From Barthelona sp. PCE (lineage: Eukaryota; Metamonada: BaSk clade): 64,000 nucleotides of DNA. The stretch lies in assembly GCA_040285745.1 (NCBI GenBank), contig JAUFOR010000004.1:806001-870000 (forward strand). The letters run 5' to 3'. The first letter of the stretch is position 1, and the number at the start of each line of letters is the position of its first letter. Both the position numbers and the translations under genes were made by a program. The notes below the pieces were generated by a model that made no database searches, had not been told where the DNA came from, and saw only the letters and a program-made list of their open reading frames with translations. Below are positions 26,848 to 35,653 of the stretch, in pieces.

Positions 26848-29800
26848 TTATTTATGTGACAGTTCTCTTCGTAATTCGAACAACCTCTCACGATATTTGG
26901 TACAGAATCCAACTTGATCGTTCAGTTCCTTCTTTAATTGCTGCTTTTCATGGACATGCATTGAGTTTTGCCTTTCTGAAACATGTAATCTTTGTTTGTA
27001 TTCCGTATTTAACTCGATTTCTGCATTCAACGCCCTCCTAACTTCCATAAGCTCAGTTTCTAAAGCAATGCTTGCTTCACCACTACTTTGCAAGATGAAA
27101 ATCTCCTTCTTCAATGTTTCAATCTCAACATTTTGTAATGAGCAAAGTTTACGTAACTCAACCAGTTCTTTTTCCTGTTGGGCAACCAAACTACTCAACG
27201 AACTAATTTCAGCTGTCTTTGCTCCAATCTTTCGTTCCAATGTATCCACCTCAACATTGTGTGTGTACTCATCAACTTTTGATATGTTTTTCTTCTCATA
27301 GTAATAGTTGTTTGATGAAGTTGTGCGGAACACTGGACTTACACTTGGTAGCACCTGTGAAACAGCCCTGGAGTTCTTTGGTGTATCCCCTTTAGATTCG
27401 ATCATCCTCTTACTTATATTCTTTCTAACGGAATCAGTTCTATCAAACGATCTGTCATTATAACGGGTATCAATATGATCATAATGTGTGCCAAATTGGT
27501 CATTCAAAGCGCCCATTCGATCGTCTTGTGTATTTGCATGGACAGACGTAAAACTATTTGTTGAATATGATGGCTTCAGCACACCAGGGTCTTCAGGTAT
27601 CAACATGCTCTTGTGACCCTCCCGCGTACTCTGTGTATTGGCTATCTTCTGATCTTCTATGTAACGTGTATCCATGTCAGTTAGTTCTGCATTGAATCCA
27701 ATGCCTCTTGATGGTGTTGGAGGATCAAAGTTGAGCCGGTGCTTATGTTTCTTGACGATGGTAGGTGATATCACATCAACCTTTTTTGAATAAACGGGCT
27801 TCTGTGCGCTTCTCAAAATTGCATCATCCAACGCCTGTCTATTCTGCTGGGTTACTGACCTTAACCTCTCTTGAACACTTCTGCTCTTTCTATTTTGTTC
27901 AATATCAACCATACGCTTCATAAAGTCAGTTTCAGGTGCCAACATCTTCCTATTCTCTACATTGGTATTTGGTAATGTAACGGTTTTATCCTTGTTTGAT
28001 GACAGAGATTTCCCTGCATTAAATGGCATATACGCTGTTTTCTTGCCTTCAATCGATGAAGTTTGATCCTTGAACACATCCTTAGCTGCAGATTCATGTT
28101 CTAGCTGCTTCTTCTTCTCTGCTTTCTCTGATAAATTTGATGAAAACCCAGTAAGCGTTGATTGCTCATTCCTGTAACTCTTATCTCTGGGTGCAACACT
28201 ATTTTCCTTATGAATGTCATCAACACGTTTTTCAACCTGATTAGTTACAGTTTTATATAAAACTGTGGGCATAGAACCCTTTTCCTTCTGCGATTCTATG
28301 CGTTCAGTCAAAACTTCTTGTTCGTGAACGGGTTCACTCACAATCTCTTTTTCAACCACAAACGGTGAGGGCTCTTCACTTGAAGAAATAAAACGGTTGC
28401 TAATACTGGCTCCAGTGTGAAAATCTTTCAAATTTTCTTCTTCATTCGGCAGTTCCTCAACATCATATACGCTATTAAGAAACTGATTAATTGTTCCGAA
28501 TTTGCTGGTCTTACCAAGAGCATCCTCACCGTGCATTTCCCCATCATTTATGGGGGAAATCTGTGAAAGAAACGAACTTGTCATTGGGGATTCATCCACT
28601 ACATCTTTGCTCTTTCTCACCACCGGTTCCTCATTATGATTCTCAACGGCTGTCAAATGGGACGACTTAACCTTGAGAAGAGGTTTGGGGGTTACTGGAT
28701 CCTGATTAGGGCTTAAAAGCAAGCTACTATCATCCATAGAAGGTGGTTTGATCTTATTCCACGTCACACTGAGGCGATCATTCTGGTTTGACATCGGCAC
28801 GATTTCTTGTGTCATGACCAAATCGATGTCTTCATCCATTGATTCGTTAGACTCGAAGAAATCCTCACGTTTCATTTTTGGCTTCTCAATATCAATACCA
28901 TCTTGGGCAAATAGCATCTGTTTTGATGACTCCCTCATCTGTGACAACTTAGACGGAGTTATGTGCTTGACAACAGCTGGACGTTTGGGTTTAAATCCCT
29001 TGGGAAAGTTAATAGGAAGCCTCGACAATAATTGAACATCACCTAATGAAAAGCCAAGGTAGTTTCTGATCCTCTGGAACATCTGCATTACGGTAACGTT
29101 ATAATCAATATCATCCAAATCTTTGCTCAAGTCACCATAAAAGATACAATCATGCAACAACATTGAGTCCTTTAACATCATTGTTAATATACTCTCTCTA
29201 AATGCTGGCAACCTGCCTTCGTATAGTTCTGATATACAATGTTCGATACTGGCTATATCATTCCGAACACTTTTCAATGCATGAGGGTGACTTTGAAAAT
29301 GATCACCCACACCATGACAAATGGTCAAAAAAGTAAATTTCCTGTACTCTATGTGCTTTTCTACTTCAGGGCTCATTATTCCAGTTGTTTTTGAGCTCCA
29401 CAAAAACTTAGACGGACTGGTAGGCATATATCCCAAATTATTAACACCCTTTAGTGTCTTCTTCATGAGACGGATGCGTAGATTCACGCCTAGATGTGCT
29501 GCCAGGTTGTTTAATGGTGGTAAATCATCGAGACGGTGTAATTGTGAAAGTACTGCTGATGTTGTGACTCTTCTTTGTTTAACAGCCATTTGTGTGAGTA
29601 TGTGGAAATCACCAAGATCACTGATTGGGAAGTAGGCTGCGGTATCTTCTGTTACTCCATTATGCCCAGTAAACGTTACTTCACGACCTTTTGAAAGAAG
29701 ATCATAAGCTTTGTTGCTTGTGATTAGATAGAAACTAGCTTCTAAGCGAATTGTCTTGACATCAGGAAGTGTTGCTCTTGCGTTATCAACAAAATTTAAA

Positions 29801-30159
29801 CACTGATTAACAGTATGTGAACACAAACCATTCTTCTTCAACAATAACTGTAATTTTGAAGTCTCTGAAGGACCGTAAACCGCAAATGAACCAAACCCAC
29901 CTTCACATGTACGAGAAACTGCAGGTTTAACGTACTTTTCAAAAATTGCACTTTCCCCAACGACTTCATCAACAACGAATCTGTGCGGTGAGAAGTCCAC
30001 GCTACCGTTGTGTGGGATCGCATCAAAACCACTGGGTAAAAGAGAAACAGTGTGGAATTTTTCATCAATATGAACAGATTCAACGGTTTCGCTTAACGAT
30101 ATTGCCTTTGCGGGTATTTTAGCGTGAGCCAGCACGTATAACATCTGCCTGTTTGACAT
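26848..30159 (-). CDS. Kinesin-like protein with degenerate motor domain
   Basis: From the ATG at 30159 (MSNRQMLYVL) the product has 1,103 residues. Residues 1-380 follow the kinesin motor pattern: SVDFSPHRFVVDEVVGESAIFEKYVKPAV, then YGPSETSKL at 95-103 where a kinesin has YGQTGSGKT, then RRVTTSAVLSQLHRL in place of the switch-I NxxSSRSH region, and DSMLLHDCIFYGDLSKDLDD...MQMFQRIRNYLG at the end of the motor. The Walker A GKT and the DLAGSE switch II are missing, so ATP hydrolysis is unlikely. A long disordered, Ser/Thr/Pro-rich middle is followed by coiled coil at about 973-1100. A further in-frame ATG at 30216 would add a hydrophobic leader across the TTACCTTTTC motif, so it is rejected. 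Confidence 0.7.
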   Translation of the reverse strand: MSNRQMLYVLAHAKIPAKAISLSETVESVHIDEKFHTVSLLPSGFDAIPHNGSVDFSPHRFVVDEVVGESAIFEKYVKPAVSRTCEGGFGSFAVYGPSETSKLQLLLKKNGLCSHTVNQCLNFVDNARATLPDVKTIRLEASFYLITSNKAYDLLSKGREVTFTGHNGVTEDTAAYFPISDLGDFHILTQMAVKQRRVTTSAVLSQLHRLDDLPPLNNLAAHLGVNLRIRLMKKTLKGVNNLGYMPTSPSKFLWSSKTTGIMSPEVEKHIEYRKFTFLTICHGVGDHFQSHPHALKSVRNDIASIEHCISELYEGRLPAFRESILTMMLKDSMLLHDCIFYGDLSKDLDDIDYNVTVMQMFQRIRNYLGFSLGDVQLLSRLPINFPKGFKPKRPAVVKHITPSKLSQMRESSKQMLFAQDGIDIEKPKMKREDFFESNESMDEDIDLVMTQEIVPMSNQNDRLSVTWNKIKPPSMDDSSLLLSPNQDPVTPKPLLKVKSSHLTAVENHNEEPVVRKSKDVVDESPMTSSFLSQISPINDGEMHGEDALGKTSKFGTINQFLNSVYDVEELPNEEENLKDFHTGASISNRFISSSEEPSPFVVEKEIVSEPVHEQEVLTERIESQKEKGSMPTVLYKTVTNQVEKRVDDIHKENSVAPRDKSYRNEQSTLTGFSSNLSEKAEKKKQLEHESAAKDVFKDQTSSIEGKKTAYMPFNAGKSLSSNKDKTVTLPNTNVENRKMLAPETDFMKRMVDIEQNRKSRSVQERLRSVTQQNRQALDDAILRSAQKPVYSKKVDVISPTIVKKHKHRLNFDPPTPSRGIGFNAELTDMDTRYIEDQKIANTQSTREGHKSMLIPEDPGVLKPSYSTNSFTSVHANTQDDRMGALNDQFGTHYDHIDTRYNDRSFDRTDSVRKNISKRMIESKGDTPKNSRAVSQVLPSVSPVFRTTSSNNYYYEKKNISKVDEYTHNVEVDTLERKIGAKTAEISSLSSLVAQQEKELVELRKLCSLQNVEIETLKKEIFILQSSGEASIALETELMEVRRALNAEIELNTEYKQRLHVSERQNSMHVHEKQQLKKELNDQVGFCTKYRERLFELRRELSHK

Positions 30160-30470
30160 TGCGTTTGAATAGAAAAGGTAAAAAAAGCGAATACACATAT
30201 TATGGTAAACAATCATGTTTATGGAATATTTACACTTGAATTGGATATATAGGCAAGCTTAGATAGTCGTGGTAACACAACAATAAAGAAAATGTAACAG
30301 TCTGGATCATATACGATTACAAGCAGCTCGAAAGTACTTTTTATCATACAAAATTAAAAGCCAAACCAATTGGGATTTTGATTCAAATTTAGATATCCTG
30401 AAAAGCCTATAAAATTTAAAATGTTGAAGAAGGCTAGATAAAAATCATTTCCAAACAAAAAAAGCATTTA
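30160..30470. other. Intergenic, 311 bp
   Basis: The stretch lies between the kinesin-like and PLK-like genes, both on the minus strand. It contains the kinesin promoter motif at 30167-30186 and AT-rich 3' flank of the kinase gene. Nothing else was seen. Confidence 0.5.
30167..30186 (-). promoter_or_regulatory. Initiator-like ACCTTTTC motif
   Basis: The minus strand reads TTTTTTTACCTTTTCTATTC, 8-27 bp upstream of the kinesin-like ATG at 30159. Confidence 0.5.
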
Positions 30471-30472
30471 CT
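30465..30472 (-). terminator. Candidate poly(A) signal AGTAAATG overlapping stop
   Basis: The TAG stop of the PLK-like gene overlaps the start of this motif. In Trichomonas the described UAAA poly(A) signal can likewise overlap the stop codon. Confidence 0.3.
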
Positions 30473-32243
30473 AATGTGAGAAACTGTTCATACATTGGAA
30501 TATTCTCTGGATACGCTCAGGAACATCATTCAACTGATGTATGTTAAAAGATCTATTCTCAAACTCCTTTAACTCATCATTAACATGTTCCATACGAAGA
30601 ATATGGTTCCGCATGTTGTATGACACACATACACCCCCGTTAAACATGAAGTACTTGTTGTGACCATGAACACTCAACCACCCTACATCACCAAGGTATT
30701 CCCATTCGACTACATCCTCTACTTCGGTAAACATCTTTGATCTCACCGGTGGAGATAGTTGGATATTGATTGGACTGAATTGTGTTAATGGAGAGAATGA
30801 TGGTGCAAATGATGTGACTGATGGAGCTGGACTATTAATATTACTCAAAACCTCAATATCATCCAGCGGTTTTTCTGAGGCTACAATCGATATAAACCGA
30901 CCAGTATCCTCAAGTTCTACATAGCACACGCGCAACCGCTTTGCTAATGCAATAAAAGGACGTATATCTGTCTCAACAGAATTACTCATAAAACTCGATT
31001 TCGGAGAAAAAACATTGGAACTAAATAACCGTGATTGAGACAGTGATAAATCTTCTTCATTCATAATTGTACATTTGTTACTGATCGACTCAATCAAAAA
31101 AGATCGAGTCCCACTGTTAATTTGAACATCTCCACTTAAAAACAAAGTGGCTTCAAGTTCATCATCATCTTTAAACTTCAAAACAGAACTCTTACGTCTG
31201 AGCAATCTCACAGATTTTAATAAAAACTCAAGTTCACGCATTAACTTTGCAGAAAGTTCATCTCCAATCATAAACTCAATAATCTTTCTGTTTGAAGATA
31301 TTAAACGAACGTAACCTTTTCCATCACAATCTATCCTGATTGAATAATCTTTTTCTGTATTTGTTATGCTGACAAAATCACTGCATATGATCAAATCACC
31401 TCTTTTCACATTTTGTCTGTAATATGGTACATTTTTCAAATTTAAACTTGGTGTATAGTATTTCTTCAACAAATCATATGCTGTTGGACGATCTTTCTCA
31501 TAAAATGACAACATTTCTGTTAGAGAAGGCACTAAATCATCGGGTATATCTGGCGATAACCTTACAGTATGATTGCCAAAATCAATGTTTGGTACTTTTC
31601 CAGCTACAAGTCTATGCAAAACTACACCCAGAGCATATACATCCCTTCTACAATTGATAGAGACGGAACCTGTAGACTCATCAAATAGAAATGAGTGGTA
31701 TTCCGGGCTTAAATAATCAGGGGTTCCTACAAAATTATCACGAGAAACTTCACTATCAATTCTTTGAACCGCGCCAAAATCACATAATTTAAGACGCTTT
31801 TCACTATCAAACAGTATGTTGCCCAGCTTAACATCACAGTGAACAAAATTTCTCCGATGAAGAGCACCAAGATGCTTCAACATTTGCTTCATTATACTTC
31901 TTATGTGTTTAACAGAAAAGGATTGATTCTTTCCTTTCAGGATCTTTAAAACGTCAAACAGCGACCCATACCGACAGTATTCCATAAAAAAACCTGTCTC
32001 ATCATGATTTTCCCTTAAAAAACGAGGTGAAATTGTATTAAGCCAATCTGCATTGTTTTTAAGGAAAGTTATCTCATGGCGCAGACATTCAACTGTTGAA
32101 TTATCTCCCTTTAACATTTCCATATTCACCAACTTGTACACACACTCCTGAACATCAGATTGTATATGAAGAACTTGATGCTTACGCTGCTTCCCATTCA
32201 AGAATCGGACATCCCAACCCTCTTTTAGCCCATGCACGTTCAT
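30471..32243 (-). CDS. Polo-like kinase, PLK4-like arrangement
   Basis: The 590-residue product has an N-terminal kinase domain (about 8-265): Lys37 in CVYKLVN, a catalytic loop HCDVKLGN (135-142) with Cys where Arg is usual, DFG at 155-157, and GTPDYLSPE (173-181). The glycine-rich loop is poorly conserved (NGKQRKHQ). A linker of beta-rich segments (about 265-400) could be cryptic polo boxes. The C-terminal about 85 residues (VEWEYLGDVGWLSV...FMFNGGVCVSYN...VPERIQRIFQCMNSF) follow a polo box, most like PB3 of PLK4. PLK4 drives centriole/basal-body duplication. The assignment to PLK4 rather than PLK1 is inferred from the single terminal polo box and its sequence; a generic PLK is the alternative. 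Confidence 0.65.
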   Translation of the reverse strand: MNVHGLKEGWDVRFLNGKQRKHQVLHIQSDVQECVYKLVNMEMLKGDNSTVECLRHEITFLKNNADWLNTISPRFLRENHDETGFFMEYCRYGSLFDVLKILKGKNQSFSVKHIRSIMKQMLKHLGALHRRNFVHCDVKLGNILFDSEKRLKLCDFGAVQRIDSEVSRDNFVGTPDYLSPEYHSFLFDESTGSVSINCRRDVYALGVVLHRLVAGKVPNIDFGNHTVRLSPDIPDDLVPSLTEMLSFYEKDRPTAYDLLKKYYTPSLNLKNVPYYRQNVKRGDLIICSDFVSITNTEKDYSIRIDCDGKGYVRLISSNRKIIEFMIGDELSAKLMRELEFLLKSVRLLRRKSSVLKFKDDDELEATLFLSGDVQINSGTRSFLIESISNKCTIMNEEDLSLSQSRLFSSNVFSPKSSFMSNSVETDIRPFIALAKRLRVCYVELEDTGRFISIVASEKPLDDIEVLSNINSPAPSVTSFAPSFSPLTQFSPINIQLSPPVRSKMFTEVEDVVEWEYLGDVGWLSVHGHNKYFMFNGGVCVSYNMRNHILRMEHVNDELKEFENRSFNIHQLNDVPERIQRIFQCMNSFSH

Positions 32244-32249
32244 AAAGAA

Positions 32250-32267
32250 CGTATAGAAAGGATAGAA
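32250..32267 (-). promoter_or_regulatory. Initiator-like ATCCTTTC motif
   Basis: The minus strand reads TTCTATCCTTTCTATACG, 7-24 bp upstream of the PLK-like ATG, inside a 59-bp divergent promoter. Confidence 0.45.
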
Positions 32268-32302
32268 TTGTGTTATTGGGTTAATTTTCTATTTAAACAC
32301 TC

Positions 32303-34282
32303 ATGACTGTCGAACCATCAGAGAGCGTTGCACTTTTGGGGCATCTTATTGCAGACCTGCGTGATTGTGATGAAAGTGAAGCAAATGATATAGAAGAATC
32401 TATCATCGAAGTTATGGAGTATTTAGAAGACGTAAACGACGGGATCTTAATTATATCGACGTTATTGAGGGATTTTCCTGTTCAATCGACGCTGTATCGA
32501 CGATATAGCGTACGACTTATAGGATTTCTTGTGGGTATGTTTGAAACAGATCTGGAACCATTATTACGCACAATAATCGTGGAGTTGAGCTCTGTTTTCG
32601 ACGACAAAGATATCCAGGTGCAAGAATATGTTGTAAGAACGTTCAGAATTCTTATTAAATTTGCCATAACAGATGAGAAACGCAGTTATTTCGAGCATAT
32701 ATATTACATTTTCTTCAACACGTTAACAACTATCGTATCTAAACATGTACTTCCTCGTGTGCAATCGCTAGGATGCCGGTGTTTTAACTCAGTTGCTATT
32801 GAAGCTTTACCCACATACAAGAATGTTGACTATGATCTCGTTAATAAGTATTTCTGTAGCATCTGCAGAATGATATGTGAAGGTGATTTGATTGTCAATG
32901 AAAGTCTTTTAATTTTGCAAAGAATTATTGAAATCGGAGGATCAAAATTATCCAGTCATGCGATTGATCACTTTTGTAATATCGTTGAAACAAAAGGGGA
33001 TGAATCATTCTTGAACGCTGTACTTGAAGCTGTTTATATATTTTGTGTTGTTTTTATAGCTGATCAAATGGGGGTATTAACAAATTTTTCAACAGATCAC
33101 CGTGATAGAATTGAAACTGTACTTAATATGAGTGAGAACCCCCTTGCAGAGAGCATATCCGAACTGTTACCGAAGATCAGAACAAGTGAACCTGCACCAA
33201 TTGTGAAAAAAGTTGTGCATATACCCAGCAAAAAAGACAAAAAGAGAAGTTTTGTCGAACCTGATGAAAAAACTCCGTTAAAAAAGGAAGAAAAGAAAGC
33301 CCCACATACTTTTTTGAAACGAACACCCTCTTCAGTCAAATCAGCAAAAAGAAAGAAACGTAAGAACAGAACACCTAAAGTTAATGTTAATGATCGATTT
33401 GAAAACACAACCTTCCAAAAGTTTTATGGAGGTTTTCCCGAAGAAGAAAAAAAAGCTAATGTTGTTGATGATATTCCTGTGTTTATTTTTGCAAAACCAC
33501 CACCAGCCAGTGTAGAACGTTCTATTGAGAAGGAGCGTGAAGATATTGAGAGAGAGGAAGTTAAGCGTTTGGAGACAGAAAGAGAAGATATGAGAACTCC
33601 TGATAAACTTTCTGAATCTGTAATGAGCGAGAAGGAAGACGAACCCTTTGAAGATGAGTTAGTGGTGATGCCACCACAACCAACAAAGGAAGAAAAACGG
33701 GAAATAACTAAAACGGTAGAATCAAGTCAGGAGTCATCAATTGCATCATCGCTTCCTGTGATTCAGAATGATCCACATTACGTAAATACACCTGCAAATA
33801 GCTTTTACAACAAATTGCAACAGCGGGATGACAGCAGAGTACAACAGCCAACAGCCACAGTTTTAACAACACCAAGTACAACAACACCCATACAAAGTAT
33901 GTACACGCCATCAGGCGGCCAGATAGAGGTATCCAAGAATCCATTCCAAAATGACCTAGACTTTGCAACGCAATACACTGTATCGCCTCATCGTGTATCG
34001 CCTTATCACATGAATACAGAAGCTTTGCCTCAACGAGTACAACAACAAGTGAACTCGTTAATTGCGCTTGAAAAGCAAGCCATTGAGAATTACCACGCAA
34101 AACTGGAACAGCAACAAGTTGAAAACCTGGTTGATGAATATCGGCAATATGTGAAGCAACTTCAAAATACACTCAAACAGAACATTGTACAGATTAAAAA
34201 TCGAACAAAGGAGCTCGTAGTTCAAGATCTTCAAATTTTCAAAGAAACAAAGCTGCAAAATATTTGTCAAGCACTGATGTGA
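32303..34282 (+). CDS. HEAT-like/disordered/coiled-coil protein
   Basis: The 659-residue product begins with about 300 residues of amphipathic helices spaced like HEAT or TOG repeats (for example RTIIVELSSVFDDKDIQVQEYVVRTFRILIKFA). A Lys/Arg-rich linker follows (about 305-365, KRKKRKNRTPK), then acidic-basic mixed disordered sequence with TP sites and Gln/Thr-rich tracts, then a C-terminal coiled coil (about 580-655). HEAT plus a basic linker plus a coil is common in microtubule-binding proteins, but no TOG signature is firm. It starts 59 bp from the divergent PLK-like kinase, hinting at shared regulation. Its TGA stop directly abuts the presenilin stop on the other strand. Confidence 0.65.
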   Translation: MTVEPSESVALLGHLIADLRDCDESEANDIEESIIEVMEYLEDVNDGILIISTLLRDFPVQSTLYRRYSVRLIGFLVGMFETDLEPLLRTIIVELSSVFDDKDIQVQEYVVRTFRILIKFAITDEKRSYFEHIYYIFFNTLTTIVSKHVLPRVQSLGCRCFNSVAIEALPTYKNVDYDLVNKYFCSICRMICEGDLIVNESLLILQRIIEIGGSKLSSHAIDHFCNIVETKGDESFLNAVLEAVYIFCVVFIADQMGVLTNFSTDHRDRIETVLNMSENPLAESISELLPKIRTSEPAPIVKKVVHIPSKKDKKRSFVEPDEKTPLKKEEKKAPHTFLKRTPSSVKSAKRKKRKNRTPKVNVNDRFENTTFQKFYGGFPEEEKKANVVDDIPVFIFAKPPPASVERSIEKEREDIEREEVKRLETEREDMRTPDKLSESVMSEKEDEPFEDELVVMPPQPTKEEKREITKTVESSQESSIASSLPVIQNDPHYVNTPANSFYNKLQQRDDSRVQQPTATVLTTPSTTTPIQSMYTPSGGQIEVSKNPFQNDLDFATQYTVSPHRVSPYHMNTEALPQRVQQQVNSLIALEKQAIENYHAKLEQQQVENLVDEYRQYVKQLQNTLKQNIVQIKNRTKELVVQDLQIFKETKLQNICQALM

Positions 34283-35323
34283 TCATCCAATTGTAAATAT
34301 ACTTTTGAACCATCCCAGCTCAATGTACTGGCCAACGAAGAGTGTTATCAAACCAATGAATATTGAAAAAGGCAACGCAGGTAGAGCATGACCAACTGAA
34401 AGAAGTACAACCAGGGTCAAAAAAAGACCAAATAGAACAGCAATGGCGACCAATAAAGCCACTCCACCAGAAATAATTAAAGCCTTATTGACCAAAATAG
34501 AATAAAAGATAAAATCCCCCAATCCCAACTTCATCTTTTTGGACTGGTAAATGAGACCTGGGATGGGCTCCTTGCGCTCTTCTGCCAATTCAACCAGCTC
34601 CTTGAGTGGTCCCTTTGGTGTCAGAACAGCATACATATCGTATACTGCCATTGCAAACAGCAGGAGATAAGTAATGCTATTTGGGAAGAAAGAAAATCCA
34701 AAGGCGGCCAACACTGAAACCAACACAAGTCCAACTTGCTGTATTTTGAGCAGCAATGGTTTAGACTCAATGTCTCTGACATAAAGTATTGTAAATAAAA
34801 ACGGTAAGCCGCAAATACCACATATTATTATGAGCCAACTTATTGAAATCGCTGGTCCATCGAATCTACTGAACAAAAGTGATACAACATAAGCAGAGAA
34901 GGTACCAAATATACTTAAAAGTGACAACGTCAGCCAACCATAAATAATTTTAGTATATCCCTTCTTGTACAACCAAACAATCAGCTTTGTAATGATGAGA
35001 ATAAGTGCAACAAATCCTAAAACAACGTAAACAATCGACTTCCAATCAACTTCACTAGATGACTCAGTAGAACTTATTTTATAGTATGCAGAAAGATCTA
35101 CTGTGTTTCCTGGCCTGACAAGTACGCTCAATGTCAATATACTGCTTAATATCATTGTAATGCACACAGGAATGACAACACTCATCAATTCGCCCGCTAA
35201 CGTGTTTAAAACCTTTGTAAAATCGAAATTGCCCATTAATGGAGGAAACATACACAATGCTGCAAAAAGAAATATTTTGATAAACAAATCAGATTGACCT
35301 TCATCATATACTTTCTGTCTCAT
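34283..35323 (-). CDS. PSEN: Presenilin, intramembrane aspartyl protease
   Basis: The first ATG is at 35323 (MRQKVYDEGQ); the codon before it is GTG. The 346-residue product has nine hydrophobic segments, and the presenilin signature motifs in order: AVYDMYAVL with catalytic Asp229, the downstream LTPKGPLKELVELAEER segment typical of presenilins, GLGDFIFYS with Asp270, and HALPALPFSI (PALP at about 315-318). Presenilin is the catalytic core of gamma-secretase, cutting type I membrane protein stubs. The large loop between the aspartates is very short (about 40 residues), so the classic exon-9 cleavage loop is largely absent. Signal peptide peptidase is less likely because of the KGPL and PALP context. 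Confidence 0.92.
   Translation of the reverse strand: MRQKVYDEGQSDLFIKIFLFAALCMFPPLMGNFDFTKVLNTLAGELMSVVIPVCITMILSSILTLSVLVRPGNTVDLSAYYKISSTESSSEVDWKSIVYVVLGFVALILIITKLIVWLYKKGYTKIIYGWLTLSLLSIFGTFSAYVVSLLFSRFDGPAISISWLIIICGICGLPFLFTILYVRDIESKPLLLKIQQVGLVLVSVLAAFGFSFFPNSITYLLLFAMAVYDMYAVLTPKGPLKELVELAEERKEPIPGLIYQSKKMKLGLGDFIFYSILVNKALIISGGVALLVAIAVLFGLFLTLVVLLSVGHALPALPFSIFIGLITLFVGQYIELGWFKSIFTIG
34292..34299 (+). terminator. Candidate poly(A) signal TGTAAATA inside presenilin CDS
   Basis: It lies 10-17 bp after the stop of the HEAT-like gene. Because the two stops abut, this signal lies inside the presenilin coding region on the opposite strand. Confidence 0.35.
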
Positions 35324-35653
35324 CACATTGATTTTGGCTTTTATCTAGGTTTTAATTACATAATATTGAATAAAAGCCTAATGTACCTACCTGCTCAATA
35401 TTTCAATTAAAAACCACTGATTTGGTGCATATTTGTTTTGGATACCTGCACTTGATCGTATTTTGACTCTTAAAAGCAGGTATTTAGTGACAATTCTGAT
35501 ATTGTGTGTTGCTCAGTAGTAAGGTAAATACTAAAAAATTTTTCACTAAAACATCAATAAAAATCACATAATACGCACATAATACGCACAAAAAGGTAGT
35601 TATTCGTTAGAAACACATCAGATCATTTTGTTAAAAGAAATATCAATTCTTTC
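35324..35653. other. Divergent intergenic, 330 bp, with 11-bp tandem repeat
   Basis: The region separates presenilin (minus) and the MRJP-like gene (plus). It is AT-rich with a direct repeat CACATAATACG (period 11 bp, about 2.4 copies, 35565-35590). No close CCTTTTC motif is visible for either gene. Confidence 0.5.
35565..35590. repeat. Short tandem repeat, 11-bp unit CACATAATACG
   Basis: Two full copies and a partial third lie about 65 bp upstream of the MRJP-like ATG. The repeat could be a regulatory site or simple slippage. Confidence 0.7.

Noticed and set aside
30160-30216. Upstream ATG for the kinesin-like gene (30216), and similarly for G-beta (17731) and the propeller-like gene (58299)
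   Set aside because: In each case the extension translates across a T-rich CCTTT-type promoter block and gives an aromatic leader foreign to the protein. The downstream ATG gives a family-typical start where the family is known.
35324-35400. A possible intron upstream of presenilin ending ATTAAAACCTAG
   Set aside because: The branch-point block is poor, and the candidate first exon runs from an ATG into a TAA before any GTAYG site. Presenilin is complete without it.
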